Positions 1 through 8,268 of a DNA stretch of 42,076 nt are shown piece by piece (within the stretch, counting starts at the first letter, position 1; each line of letters starts with the position of its first letter). The DNA is from Verrucomicrobiia bacterium (GTDB lineage: Bacteria; Verrucomicrobiota; Verrucomicrobiia; Limisphaerales; UBA8199): the NCBI GenBank assembly GCA_035946615.1, contig DASYZB010000040.1:1-42076 (forward strand), read 5' to 3'. The translations under genes were made by a program, and so were the position numbers. Under the pieces are notes generated by a model, which worked only from the letters and a program-made list of their open reading frames with translations, was not told the origin of the DNA and did not search any database.

Positions 1-447
1 GAGACCAACAATACCCAGGCTAAAAAGTGGTATCGCCAGCAACGGTTTCTTAAAAGCCGTGACAATCCGATCACCGCTAAGTCCCCATACGTACAAGCGG
101 CAATAATCGAGTGGCAACAACATCGAGGGCACGAGAATCACAAGCCCCGCAAGGATCAGCCACCTGCTCGGAGATCGCCTGTTCGCACGCAGGATAATCC
201 AAACCAATAGGCCCAACCATGCAAAATCGGTCAGGAGCGCAAGGAGCGTAACCGAGGTGACCGGAAGTTTATTATAATATCCCTTGGTTGCTGAATACAG
301 AAGAGGCGCCCAGGCATTTATGAAAAAAAGGTTGGCTACCGACATCGCGATCAAAACGTCCCGGAGTTTATGGCCATAAGGATTTTCGGCCACGTCACGG
401 ACAGAGCCCGGCCTTGACGAGGGAGAGTCCGCCCGCGGTTCACTCAC
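1..447 (-). CDS. Multi-pass membrane protein, C-terminus beyond window edge
   Basis: A minus-strand frame of 149 codons stays open from a GTG at 447-445 to the left edge, so only the N-terminal part is present. About 35 polar residues precede four hydrophobic segments (roughly residues 34-56, 67-90, 101-118 and 133-149). The GTG overlaps the TGA of the upstream methyltransferase as GTGA, a typical coupling arrangement, which is why this start was chosen. It is the third gene of an operon with the 65-aa YVDPGSG protein. In my recollection such operons often end in a membrane-anchored sulfatase or LTA-synthase-like enzyme, which would begin with a block of membrane helices like this. The catalytic part lies outside the window, so that identity is only a guess. 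Confidence 0.6.
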   Translation of the reverse strand, partial: MSEPRADSPSSRPGSVRDVAENPYGHKLRDVLIAMSVANLFFINAWAPLLYSATKGYYNKLPVTSVTLLALLTDFAWLGLLVWIILRANRRSPSRWLILAGLVILVPSMLLPLDYCRLYVWGLSGDRIVTAFKKPLLAIPLFSLGIVGL

Positions 448-1892
448 GCCCCAGCCCCCCTTTTTTTCAGCGCATAAATGCGGCGGTGTGTGCCCGGGAG
501 CGCCAGTGAGCGGACGGTCTCGAAAAGCGGCGCGCAAGCGGCTTCAAAGGCCGCTTCGTTCAGGCCGGCGTGGAGCTGGTCGCGCCCGCGCGCCAATTGC
601 CGTAACATTTCATCCTGCGGGCCGACAAATTCAACAACCAGCAGCGAGGTGGTCAGTTCCGAGGCCAGCCGGATGATTTCCTGCAGCGGGATGCGCTCGC
701 TGACCAGCAAATGATGAAGCACGGCGAGCATCAGCACGCCCTCAAATGCGCCGGTTGCGCGGTCCAGGAAGGAGGCGCATTCGGCATTGCGCCAGCCCAG
801 GGCCGGGCTGGGCCGAGCCAGGTCGATGACAAGCGGGAGAATGTTCAAGTTCTCTTTGCGCGCCTGCCGCCAGATCGCCCCGACGCAGACCGGGTCGAGG
901 TCAATGGCAAGGACCTCGGCTCCGCTGCGGGCAGCAAGCACGCCGAAATGCCCGGTATTGGCCCCGACATCCAGGACCCGTGCGGGTTTGAATTCCGCGA
1001 GCAATTGGTGCACGAACTTTTCCTTGGCGTCGAAGGCATCCTGGCTGTAGCTGTGAGTGGCCATGTAATCCGACCACGTCGAATCCTGCCGGGGGCGGGA
1101 CTGGACGCCGTTCAGGGCGGCTTGCAGCCGGCGGAGCTGTGAATCGAGGATAAAACGCGCTTTCTCGGAATTTTTAAGGATTTGCGATTTGTAAAGCTCT
1201 CCACCAGTGGAATGCGCCTTGGATTTGAGCCAGGTGGGCATCGAGACTAAGGAAAGAATCCGTGGGTTCAAACGCTGCAAGCCCTTGCACATGGCGTGCA
1301 GTTCCTCCGGTTCGAGGCCGTCGCGCCGGGAAGTAAAAATATCGGCCAGGCGCAAGCCCCAGCATTGATTTGCCAGGAGCGGCAAGAGGAACGTCCGGAC
1401 AAATTGGGCATAAGCAAGCCAGACCGGATCGCCTGGGGCGCGTGCTTCAAACGACAGGAGGTCAACAAAAACCGGTTGGCAGCCGCGAAAGAGGACGTTG
1501 TAAGGGGTGGCGTCTTTCAATCCATAGCCGTCGCCGAGCGAGGCGCGCGCCAGTTCGAGGGTAAGGCGCCCGGCCTCCCAAAGCATCTCGGCGGGCCATT
1601 CGTAAGGGTAACTGGGAAAGGGGATTCGATCATGCTCGACCACTGCGGCCAGATGGCCGTTGCGAAAAGCATCGGGAAGCTTTGGAGAACCTCGAAGCCC
1701 GTTCAGCTCCGGCTCGCCAAGGGAGCGAGTGGCGACGAGTTCCCGGCGGGCGCTGAATGCGCGGGCAACGGGCGTTTGGAGAAATCCTTGAAGGGCAGAA
1801 GCGCCTTCAGCAGTCAGCAGGCGGAGGAAGTGGCCGTCAATAATGCAGCAGGAGCCGGTAGGATCCCGAAACGAAGCGGCGGGATGGGTCAT
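444..1892 (-). CDS. Two-domain class I SAM-dependent methyltransferase
   Basis: 482 aa. The C-terminal half (from about residue 290) is a class I methyltransferase: motif I reads VLDVGANTGHFG, followed by an acidic strand end (AIDLDP) and the later LMLAVLHHLL segment. The N-terminal half contains LKDATPYNVLF and then VFVDLLSFE, which resembles the catalytic loop and metal-binding Asp of kinase-like phosphotransferases. That kinase-like reading is inference. Proteins of this two-part type, related to the nodulation protein NoeA, occur in envelope polysaccharide loci; the substrate is unknown. The start overlaps the end of the 65-aa gene (ATGA) and the stop overlaps the start of the membrane protein (GTGA), so the three are almost certainly one transcript. 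Confidence 0.85.
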   Translation of the reverse strand: MTHPAASFRDPTGSCCIIDGHFLRLLTAEGASALQGFLQTPVARAFSARRELVATRSLGEPELNGLRGSPKLPDAFRNGHLAAVVEHDRIPFPSYPYEWPAEMLWEAGRLTLELARASLGDGYGLKDATPYNVLFRGCQPVFVDLLSFEARAPGDPVWLAYAQFVRTFLLPLLANQCWGLRLADIFTSRRDGLEPEELHAMCKGLQRLNPRILSLVSMPTWLKSKAHSTGGELYKSQILKNSEKARFILDSQLRRLQAALNGVQSRPRQDSTWSDYMATHSYSQDAFDAKEKFVHQLLAEFKPARVLDVGANTGHFGVLAARSGAEVLAIDLDPVCVGAIWRQARKENLNILPLVIDLARPSPALGWRNAECASFLDRATGAFEGVLMLAVLHHLLVSERIPLQEIIRLASELTTSLLVVEFVGPQDEMLRQLARGRDQLHAGLNEAAFEAACAPLFETVRSLALPGTHRRIYALKKRGAGA

Positions 1893-2086
1893 CGCCGAAC
1901 CGGAGGCGGCTGCACGTCAACCGGGCCCGCTTCTGAAGGCTTCTCCGGGCGAGAGGGTTTCTTGAAGCTCCCGAGAATCCAGTCGCGGCTTTTCTTTAGG
2001 TAAAAAAGCAGGCCCAGAAACGCTGCGATGATGGCCTGCCAAATCAGCAGACCTGACCCAGGATCGACATAGGCTAAAATAATCAT
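1889..2086 (-). CDS. Small YVDPGSG-type membrane protein
   Basis: 65 aa. It begins MIILAYVDPGSGLLIWQ, continues into one hydrophobic segment (about residues 12-30), then a basic patch (LKKSRDW) and a proline-rich tail. The 'Y(I/V)DPGSG' start followed by one membrane helix is a recurrent family of very small proteins next to envelope biosynthesis genes; its biochemical role is not known to me. It is the first gene of a three-gene overlapping operon. The roughly 200-base spacer upstream, shared divergently with the GT9 gene, should hold the promoters, but I could not place convincing -35/-10 boxes. Confidence 0.75.
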   Translation of the reverse strand: MIILAYVDPGSGLLIWQAIIAAFLGLLFYLKKSRDWILGSFKKPSRPEKPSEAGPVDVQPPPVRR

Positions 2087-2288
2087 AAAACCAGCAAAAC
2101 ACGCAGAATAAGCAAAACCGCTCGGTCGTCAAGATTTCCCCCAGTCTTTTTCGGCTTCGCCTCACCCTAAAAGCCTTACTTATCCGACGAAAGGGCCTGC
2201 TGCTCGCATAGACGCAGGGTGGGTGCAACAGGTTACAAAAGCTTTGCGGCTTTTCAGCGCCAGCGCCGGCGGGTAGAATCGGGCGACT

Positions 2289-3302
2289 GTGGACCGTGCG
2301 AAACCGAAGCTGGTGGTGATTGAACTGTGGGGGCTGGGCGATTTGATAATCGCAACGCCTTTCCTGCAGGCGGCCAGCCAGAGGTTTGAGCTTACGCTTC
2401 TAGCCAAACCTTACGCGGAGGATTTGCGGGCGCGATTTTGGCCCGAGGTGAAGGTGGTGCCGTTTGTTGCCCCTTGGACGGCCTTCCGCCGCAAATACCG
2501 GCTGCTGGCCTGGCCGTGGCGCGATATGCTCCAGCTTCGCAAGCTCGTGGCGGAAACCTTTGGGGTGGGGCTGTCGGCCCGCTGGGACCCGCGAGACCAC
2601 TTGTTGTTGCGCGCGCTCCGGGCCGAGCGGCGCTTGGGATTCCCGCGCCTGGGCAGCCGGATTTTTCTCAGTGAGCCCCTGGCCCGGCCCGGCCCGAGGG
2701 CGCACCGGTATGAGTATTGGCGGGTGCTGGGCCGGGCGCTGGGCCTGGAGTTGCCTGCCCGGGATAAGATTCCGCTCCCGCAGTCTCAAGGCTCCGGGGA
2801 GGTGTTGGTGCATACCGGCGCAGGCCAGCCGGTGCGGGTGTGGCCGCTGGACCAATACCGGCGGCTGGTAACCCGGTTGCGCGAGCGCAATTATCGCGTT
2901 CAGGTGGCGTGCGACCCCGAGCAAAAGGGATTCTGGGTGGCGGCCGGCGAACCTGAGGCCGAGGCCCCGCGCAACGTTTCACAGCTCTTCAACCTGATTG
3001 ATCGCGCCGCTCTCTTTATCGGCAATGACTCCGGCCCAGGCCACCTGGCGGCATTATGCGGGGTGCCAACATTCACAATTTTCGGCCCGCAACTTCCGGA
3101 GTGGTTCGCACCGCTGCACCCGGCCTCCGAGTGGCTCGAGGGCAAACCGTGTCCTTATAAACCTTGCTCGGATTACTGCCGGTTCCCGGTCCCGAATTGC
3201 CTTTGGGACCTGGGAGAAGAAGAGGTATGGGGGCGGGTTCAGCAGTTCGTGGCTATGCATTTGGGCCAAAGAAAACCGACTACACCCGCCCCAGCCATCT
3301 GA
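2289..3302 (+). CDS. Glycosyltransferase family 9 (heptosyltransferase-like)
   Basis: 337 aa from a GTG start. The N-terminus LVVIELWGLGDLIIATPFL is the GT9 signature (strand, glycine loop, helix). The C-terminal nucleotide-sugar domain has the diagnostic FIGNDSGPGHLAALCGVP block near residue 240 and then TIFGPQ. GT9 enzymes such as ADP-heptose:LPS heptosyltransferases transfer heptose or a related sugar to lipid A core or other envelope glycans on the cytoplasmic face. A cysteine-rich tail (CPYKPCSDYCRFPVPNC) is seen in several GT9 members. It converges with the GT2 gene and overlaps it by 23 bases. The exact donor cannot be read from sequence. Confidence 0.88.
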   Translation: MDRAKPKLVVIELWGLGDLIIATPFLQAASQRFELTLLAKPYAEDLRARFWPEVKVVPFVAPWTAFRRKYRLLAWPWRDMLQLRKLVAETFGVGLSARWDPRDHLLLRALRAERRLGFPRLGSRIFLSEPLARPGPRAHRYEYWRVLGRALGLELPARDKIPLPQSQGSGEVLVHTGAGQPVRVWPLDQYRRLVTRLRERNYRVQVACDPEQKGFWVAAGEPEAEAPRNVSQLFNLIDRAALFIGNDSGPGHLAALCGVPTFTIFGPQLPEWFAPLHPASEWLEGKPCPYKPCSDYCRFPVPNCLWDLGEEEVWGRVQQFVAMHLGQRKPTTPAPAI

Positions 3303-4122
3303 AGGTCGGGTGGGCGACATGAAAGACCTTGCGGGCACCCGGGCTCTGGCTCGTGTAGATAGCGTAATCGTGCTGTCGGCAGGAGTAATGCCCGGCCCGC
3401 CAGCGGCGTAGCCGATAATGGGCCAGAGCCAAGGGGCCCAGGGCGCGGACCCAAGCTGGGGCGCTGGCCCGGAACTGGGCTCGCTCTGTGGCAGCGTTGG
3501 CGCCCAGGTTCATGTTTTGTCCCGTCTCGGTAAAGATGCTGAGGAATTCGGGCAGTATTCCCGTCCGAACGCAGGTTTTTACAAGCCGCAGCGCCCATTC
3601 GGCATCACCCAGGTCCCGTAGCTCTGGCCGGAAGAAGAGCCCCTTCTCATCGAGAACGCGGCGGCGGATAAAGGTGGCGGCAGTTAGGAAGCTCAGGCTG
3701 GGTCCAGTCCAAGTGTGGAGGAGTTGGGGCGGCAAGGCCCGTCGCTCGCAGATGTAAGCCCCGGTTTGGCCCACCACAAGGCAATCGCCGAAAACCACGT
3801 CAATCTCGGGATGCCGTTCGAAAAATTCGCGCACTTTTTCGAGGGCGCCTGGAAGGTATTGCTCGTCGCAATTCAAATAGGCCAGCAGGTCGCCTTTGGC
3901 CCGACGGTAACCCCGGTTAACCGCGTCGTACATGCCCGAGTCTTTTTCGACATAGGCGCGGACACGTTTGTCATTCGGAAGCCATTCCAGTGTGCCGTCG
4001 TCTGAGCCCGCATCTTGGACGATGTGCTCGAACTCGACGCCCGCCTGGTCGGCGACTGATGCGATGCAAAGCCCCAGCCACCGTGCACTGCGGAAACTGG
4101 GAGTCACGATCGAGAAATTCAT
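3280..4122 (-). CDS. Glycosyltransferase family 2
   Basis: 280 aa, GT-A fold. The start FSIVTPSFRSARWLGLCIAS is the GT2 first strand and helix. It is followed by VQDAGSDDGT (nucleotide-binding Asp cluster) and LAYLNCDEQYLPGAL, where NCDE stands at the DXD metal site. The family transfers a sugar from a nucleotide donor, usually in the cytoplasm during capsule, LPS or exopolysaccharide synthesis. There is no membrane segment, so it acts as a soluble or peripheral enzyme. The 3' end overlaps the convergent GT9 gene. The 5' end faces the WecG-type gene divergently with about 115 bases between the likely starts, so that spacer probably carries both promoters. Acceptor and sugar are not predictable. 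Confidence 0.88.
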   Translation of the reverse strand: MNFSIVTPSFRSARWLGLCIASVADQAGVEFEHIVQDAGSDDGTLEWLPNDKRVRAYVEKDSGMYDAVNRGYRRAKGDLLAYLNCDEQYLPGALEKVREFFERHPEIDVVFGDCLVVGQTGAYICERRALPPQLLHTWTGPSLSFLTAATFIRRRVLDEKGLFFRPELRDLGDAEWALRLVKTCVRTGILPEFLSIFTETGQNMNLGANAATERAQFRASAPAWVRALGPLALAHYRLRRWRAGHYSCRQHDYAIYTSQSPGARKVFHVAHPTFRWLGRV

Positions 4123-4236
4123 TAAGCGGCGTCAGATGCTCAAAAGTTCTCAGAGAATAGCGGTTTGGCGCGCAGGGCGGCAAGCCTGCGCAAAAAGTCG
4201 TTGGCGGACGTGAGCGGCGCCGGTATTCTCTGCGGC

Positions 4237-5010
4237 GTGGACGAGAATGCTATCGCCCGGTTGGAGATTCTGGGGGTGCCTGTGGCCTGCGCGACGTATG
4301 AGAGCGCGCTGGAAGGCGTGAAGCAACTGGCGCGCGAGCCGCGCCCAACAGCGGTTTGCCCGGCCAATACGCATATCCTCGCTGAGGCGCGGCATAATCC
4401 CGCCTTTGGGAAGGTCTTGGGAGGGTTCGACCTGGTGCTGCCGGATGGGATGCCGGTGGTTTGGGCCCTGAACAGGCGCGGCGCCAGGCTGCCGGACCGT
4501 GTTTATGGCCCTTATTTTATGCGGCACACGCTTCGCAACACCCCGCGGCCATGGCGGCATTTCTTCTTCGGCGATAGCGAGGCCTGCCTGGCTGACATGC
4601 GCCGTGTGGCGAACGAATTGCAACCCGACATCGAAATTGTGGGGGCTATCAGCCCGCCTTTCCGGTCGTTGACGGAGGAGGATGAGAGGTCTTTTGCCGA
4701 CACGATTAACCGGGCGGAGCCGGATTTCGTGTGGGTGGCGCTGCCGGGGGTGCGCATGGAGCAATGGATAATCGAGAACCAGTCGCGCTACAAGCGCGGG
4801 GTGTTCCTGGCGGTGGGGGATGCGTTTACGTTATTGACTGGCCGCAGGCGTTTCGCGCCCCGATGGATGCAGCGCCTGGGAATGACTTGGATTTACAGGT
4901 TGTCGCACGAGCCCGGGCGGCTCGGACCCCGGTATCTGCAGTATAACGCGCTTTATCTGTACTACAGTTTACTGGAGCGGATGGGACGGCGGTCAGCAGC
5001 GCGGGTTTAG
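4237..5010 (+). CDS. WecG/TagA/CpsF family glycosyltransferase
   Basis: About 257 aa from GTG 4237; GTG 4210 and TTG 4165 are in-frame alternatives. I prefer 4237 because the family homology (RLEILGVPVACATYESAL) begins about ten residues later. Recognisable family features are CPANTHILAEARHNPAF, then DLVLPDGMPVVWALN with the conserved Asp, and near the end VGDAFTLLTGRRRFAPRWMQ. These GT26 enzymes add N-acetylmannosamine or a related sugar to undecaprenyl-linked intermediates in enterobacterial common antigen, teichoic acid or exopolysaccharide synthesis. Together with the neighbouring GT9, GT2 and UDP-sugar dehydrogenase it supports a surface polysaccharide locus. Confidence 0.87.
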   Translation: MDENAIARLEILGVPVACATYESALEGVKQLAREPRPTAVCPANTHILAEARHNPAFGKVLGGFDLVLPDGMPVVWALNRRGARLPDRVYGPYFMRHTLRNTPRPWRHFFFGDSEACLADMRRVANELQPDIEIVGAISPPFRSLTEEDERSFADTINRAEPDFVWVALPGVRMEQWIIENQSRYKRGVFLAVGDAFTLLTGRRRFAPRWMQRLGMTWIYRLSHEPGRLGPRYLQYNALYLYYSLLERMGRRSAARV

Positions 5011-5023
5011 GGGCGCGATATCT

Positions 5024-5047
5024 CCCTCTCCCCCAAAGAGGAGAGGG
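5024..5047 (+). terminator. GC-rich hairpin after WecG-type gene
   Basis: CCCTCTCC at 5024-5031 pairs with GGAGAGGG at 5040-5047 across an 8-base loop, starting 13 bases after the stop codon. There is no T-run after it, so it is either an imperfect terminator or an mRNA 3'-end stabiliser. Confidence 0.4.
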
Positions 5048-5128
5048 GGAAGAAGGGGCAGCCTCAGCATTTTTCGAACATGTTCTAAGTCGAAGCTCTT
5101 AGAGGAGGTTTGAAAAACCTTGTTCAAT

Positions 5129-5217
5129 TAGCAGCCGACGTAAGGAGGCTCAGATTTCAAGCGGTTTTAGCGTAGATCAGAGCCTCCTTACGTCGGGTGC
5201 TACAAAACACGCTCTTA
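5129..5217. repeat. Long GTAG-headed inverted repeat plus stop-codon motif
   Basis: Two 28-base arms (5129-5156 and 5175-5202) are inverted copies differing at only three positions, separated by 18 bases. Read from the right-hand outer end the arm starts GTAGCACCCGACGTAAGGAG. It is followed toward the UDP-sugar dehydrogenase gene by AAAACACGCTCTTA at 5204-5217, whose last three bases are the TAA stop of that gene on the minus strand. Related copies lie at 17580-17640 and 36929-37008. The GTAG head resembles the conserved tetranucleotide of REP elements, but a terminator role between the convergent genes is equally possible. Confidence 0.7.
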
Positions 5218-6474
5218 GGCCAATACCCCCCAAGGGTCGAAGATCCTGGCGCCTTTCGGGAAAGCAACTTTTTTGTAGCCGGGCCATGGACAGCAGATGA
5301 GCAAGGCTTTGATATGCTTGTCCTTTTTCAAGGTTGCCAGGTCTCCCAGTGGTTCGAATTCGAGGAGGCTGGGGCTGTTTTTGGGATTGGCGGCGTAATC
5401 GTGAACGACGACCCGGCAGCCGTTGCGCTTGAGGGTCTGCGCTATGTGCAGCCCGGCGGATTCTTCGACGATGTATGTATCCGGGCGGTAGGCCATCCCG
5501 AGGACGGCGACGGTGTCACCCGGTTTGACGAAGGCAAGGGCTTGCTGTGCCAGGCGTTCCTTGGCGAACTCGTTTACCAGGTCGGTCGCCTCGGCCAGCG
5601 GGGCGCTCAGGCCAACCTGCTTGGCCGCGTAGGCCACCAGCCGGTTGTCGCGCGGGAAGCACGGGCCGCCGTAGCTTAAACCCGCCCGCAGATATTTTTT
5701 GCCGATGCGCGAGTCGGAGCCAATCGCATCGAGAATGGCGTGGATGTCAGCATCCGAGTACTGCTCGGCGATCATGCGGAGTTGGTTGGTGAAACTGATT
5801 TTGGCGGTGATGTAGCTGTTGACCGAAATCTTCGTCAGCTCGGCGCTGGTGATGGACATTCGGGCAATCCGGGGCTGATTGGTGTTGTACTTTTTGTAAA
5901 GGTCCTCGAGGCGGTCTCCGGTGGCTGGGTCGGATTCGCCGATTAACACGAGGTCCGGTTCGAGCAAGCCGCGAATCACGTTGCCCAGGGCAATGAACTC
6001 GGGGTTATAGGAAAAGCCGAAATCTTTGCCGCAAACGCCGCCGACCTGCTGTTCGAGCATGGGAATAATGACTTTGCGGCAGGCGCCGGGGGTGGTGGTG
6101 GAACTGACAATAAACAGGTGGTTCTTTTTTCGCGCGGCTTTAACCGCCGCAGCCACCGGCTGCAGGGCGCGCATGAGGAATTCATTCGAGAAGCTGCCGT
6201 CGGGCAGGCTGGGGGATGGGACGATGACAAAGGTGGCGTCGGTATCGACGGCCATTTTGGCGTCCGTGGTGGCGCGCAGCCGGCCTTTTGCGGCGGCAAT
6301 GGTTTCGGCCAGGCGCGGTTCGTCCACAGGCGCTTGGCCGGCATTGAGCTTGCTGACCGCCTCGGGGTTGATATCGACGCCCAGGACGTCAAAACCGCGT
6401 TGGGCAAAGGTGGCTGCCATGCAGGCGCCGAGTTTGCCCATCCCGAAGACGGAAAGCTTTTTAAGATTTGACAT
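5215..6474 (-). CDS. UDP-glucose/nucleotide-sugar 6-dehydrogenase
   Basis: 419 aa, close to the usual length of bacterial UDP-glucose dehydrogenases. The N-terminal Rossmann fold starts LSVFGMGKLGACMA and VLGVDINPE. A central helical domain contains SVNSYITAKISFTNQL, and the catalytic cysteine sits in SYGGPCFPRDNRL. The C-terminal third (VAVLGMAYRPDT onward) is the UDP-binding domain. The reaction is NAD-dependent two-step oxidation of UDP-glucose or a UDP-HexNAc to the uronate for polysaccharide assembly; UDP-glucose versus UDP-ManNAc/GlcNAc cannot be settled by eye. It converges with the WecG-type gene, whose product class uses such sugars, and its stop codon is part of a repeated intergenic motif. 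Confidence 0.88.
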   Translation of the reverse strand: MSNLKKLSVFGMGKLGACMAATFAQRGFDVLGVDINPEAVSKLNAGQAPVDEPRLAETIAAAKGRLRATTDAKMAVDTDATFVIVPSPSLPDGSFSNEFLMRALQPVAAAVKAARKKNHLFIVSSTTTPGACRKVIIPMLEQQVGGVCGKDFGFSYNPEFIALGNVIRGLLEPDLVLIGESDPATGDRLEDLYKKYNTNQPRIARMSITSAELTKISVNSYITAKISFTNQLRMIAEQYSDADIHAILDAIGSDSRIGKKYLRAGLSYGGPCFPRDNRLVAYAAKQVGLSAPLAEATDLVNEFAKERLAQQALAFVKPGDTVAVLGMAYRPDTYIVEESAGLHIAQTLKRNGCRVVVHDYAANPKNSPSLLEFEPLGDLATLKKDKHIKALLICCPWPGYKKVAFPKGARIFDPWGVLA

Positions 6475-6651
6475 AGCTCGACAGCATTATCAATCGCAGG
6501 GTCCGGCGCAAGTTTTTGAGAGAACCAAAGAACGCGAACTTTATTGGACGCAAAAGAGCGCAAATGGCGATTTGGGCTGCTCACGACGCGAGGCAGCGTG
6601 AGGGAGCATGCCGAAGAAGGAATGCCATGGACAACAGCCTATGCTTGGCCT

Positions 6652-6927
6652 ATGAAACGCGCAACTCGAGCCTCCCGAAGGCGAAGGGCGAGTTTTCAAT
6701 CTGATGTGTTCACCCTGAGTGATGCCAAGACTTACCTGGGAAGGCTAACCGAGAAAGCCGGCAAGGGCCAACCGGTGTATATCGTGCGCGGCCAAGACCG
6801 CTTTCTCTTGCAGCACGTTCCCTCTATCGACCCGATTCCCATCCGGCCACGCGACTACTTCGCCAACTGCTACAGCCAAGCCGAAATCGCTGAAGATAAC
6901 CGCCTCGCAAAGGCCGCCGTCATTTAA
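6652..6927 (+). CDS. Orphan Phd/YefM-like antitoxin
   Basis: About 91 aa from ATG 6652; the frame is open further upstream but that part is not protein-like. After a basic N-terminus, FTLSDAKTYLGRLTEKAGKG is the Phd/YefM-type 'marrnfsellervekGe' segment, followed by VYIVRGQDRFLLQHV (the strand normally reading 'vvItrhGkpvavlvp') and an acidic/hydrophobic tail (YSQAEIAEDNRL) that could be the toxin-binding part. No toxin gene follows; the ROK regulator begins 126 bases downstream. It may be a solitary autorepressor, a remnant of a toxin-antitoxin pair, or a chromosomal anti-toxin guard. Confidence 0.6.
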   Translation: MKRATRASRRRRASFQSDVFTLSDAKTYLGRLTEKAGKGQPVYIVRGQDRFLLQHVPSIDPIPIRPRDYFANCYSQAEIAEDNRLAKAAVI

Positions 6928-7053
6928 TAGCGCGGCGGCTTGTGGAAGTGCTTCGGTTACCCATCCATAGGCGGTGACCACGTGGCGCATGAAGATTTGA
7001 TTTGCGATGAGCCGGGGTTTTTGCTTAATTATTTTTCATTCGAAATAAATCGC

Positions 7054-8268
7054 ATGAAGCTCGGTGTCGAACAGAGAGCGGTGGTTGAGTCGGAGATTCT
7101 GAAGCGCGTGCGGGCGCATCCGGGCATCTCGCGCGTTGCGCTTTCGCGGAAGCTGCAAATTGCGCCTTCGACGGTTGGGGTGTACGTGGGGCGATTAGTG
7201 AGCCATGGATTCCTGGCGGAAACGCAAAGCGTGGATTCGACGCCCGGGCGCCCTCCCACGGCCTTGGAACTAAACCCGAATGGGGGGCAGTTCATTGGTG
7301 TGGATTTCGAAGCGCGCAGCATGACCGCAATGGCGGTGGATTTTTCTGCAAACCCGCTCCGGCAGGCGCATGGGGAGATTGAAGCAGGGGATTCGGCAAG
7401 CGTGATTCTGAAAAGGATCGAGCGGCTCATACTGGATATGCTGCCGGGGAAAAAACGGCGGCCACTGGCGATCGGGATCGGGGCGCCCGGGCTTGTCGAT
7501 CCGGCCAAAGGAGTCGCTGTGGATTACAAGTACATCAAGGGTTGGCGCAATATTGCATTGGCCGCGCCACTGGCCCGCCGCTTTGGGGCGCCCGTTTATC
7601 TCGAAAACACCATTCGCTCGATGGCTCTGGCGGAGTTGTGGTTTGGCCAGGGACGCGGGGTAAGCGATTGGGTGTGTTTGGGGATTCGCAGCGGGATTGG
7701 CGCTGGGATTGTCGCGGGCGGACAACTGCAGCGCGGGGCGCACTACCAGGCGGGCGAGATTGGCCGGTGGCGTTGTCCCTGGCCAGAGCATCCGGCAACT
7801 CGCTTCTTCATGGGCAGCGGGTCTGCGCGCGCAGCAGACGCCGAACTGCAGGAGGTCGCTTCTGCGCGGGCCCTTTTGGCGGCTTGGGAACGGGCGCAAA
7901 ACGGCGACAGAAAAAATGGCCGGCCGGCGCGCCTTCTCGATGCGGAGTTTTCCGAGTTGGTCTCGGAAGCGAGGCGCGGGGATGCTTTGACGATGCAACT
8001 GATAGCGGTCGTGGCGGAAGTGTTGGGGTGGGCGGTGGCCCAACTGGTTTTGGCGCTGAACCCCTCGCGCGTAATCCTGGCGGGACGCTTAACGCCGCTG
8101 GGCGATGCCCTGCTGGACCCGCTGCAGAGGCGGGCCCGGGAGGTCCTGCGCGCTTGCGGCGCTGAAATGCCTGCCATTATGAACTCGGCCATGGGCGAAT
8201 ACATTGGGGCATGGGGGGCCGCGGCCCTGGCGCTGCACGAGTGGAAACCAGCATGCGACCGCTCATGA
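7054..8268 (+). CDS. ROK-family transcriptional regulator
   Basis: About 404 aa from ATG 7054. The frame continues upstream to TTG 6940, but the helix-turn-helix homology starts just after 7054. Residues 10-65 form a winged HTH (RVALSRKLQIAPSTVGVYVGRLVSHGFL). Then comes a sugar-kinase-like ATPase fold: FIGVDFEARS (phosphate 1), AIGIGAPGLVDPAKG, and LVLALNPSRVILAGR near the C-terminus. ROK repressors such as NagC, Mlc and XylR bind a sugar or sugar phosphate and control a linked catabolic operon. The usual zinc motif (CxCGxxGCxE) is not recognisable: after GEIGRW only one Cys is seen. It is the first gene of the catabolic cluster and probably its regulator; its stop overlaps the exporter start. 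Confidence 0.85.
   Translation: MKLGVEQRAVVESEILKRVRAHPGISRVALSRKLQIAPSTVGVYVGRLVSHGFLAETQSVDSTPGRPPTALELNPNGGQFIGVDFEARSMTAMAVDFSANPLRQAHGEIEAGDSASVILKRIERLILDMLPGKKRRPLAIGIGAPGLVDPAKGVAVDYKYIKGWRNIALAAPLARRFGAPVYLENTIRSMALAELWFGQGRGVSDWVCLGIRSGIGAGIVAGGQLQRGAHYQAGEIGRWRCPWPEHPATRFFMGSGSARAADAELQEVASARALLAAWERAQNGDRKNGRPARLLDAEFSELVSEARRGDALTMQLIAVVAEVLGWAVAQLVLALNPSRVILAGRLTPLGDALLDPLQRRAREVLRACGAEMPAIMNSAMGEYIGAWGAAALALHEWKPACDRS

Noticed and set aside
1296-2003. 235-codon plus-strand frame over the methyltransferase
   Set aside because: Antisense to a protein with overlapping operon partners and a methyltransferase motif; composition not protein-like.
7270-8043. Minus-strand frame opposite the ROK gene
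   Set aside because: No motif; ROK HTH and kinase blocks are unambiguous on the plus strand.
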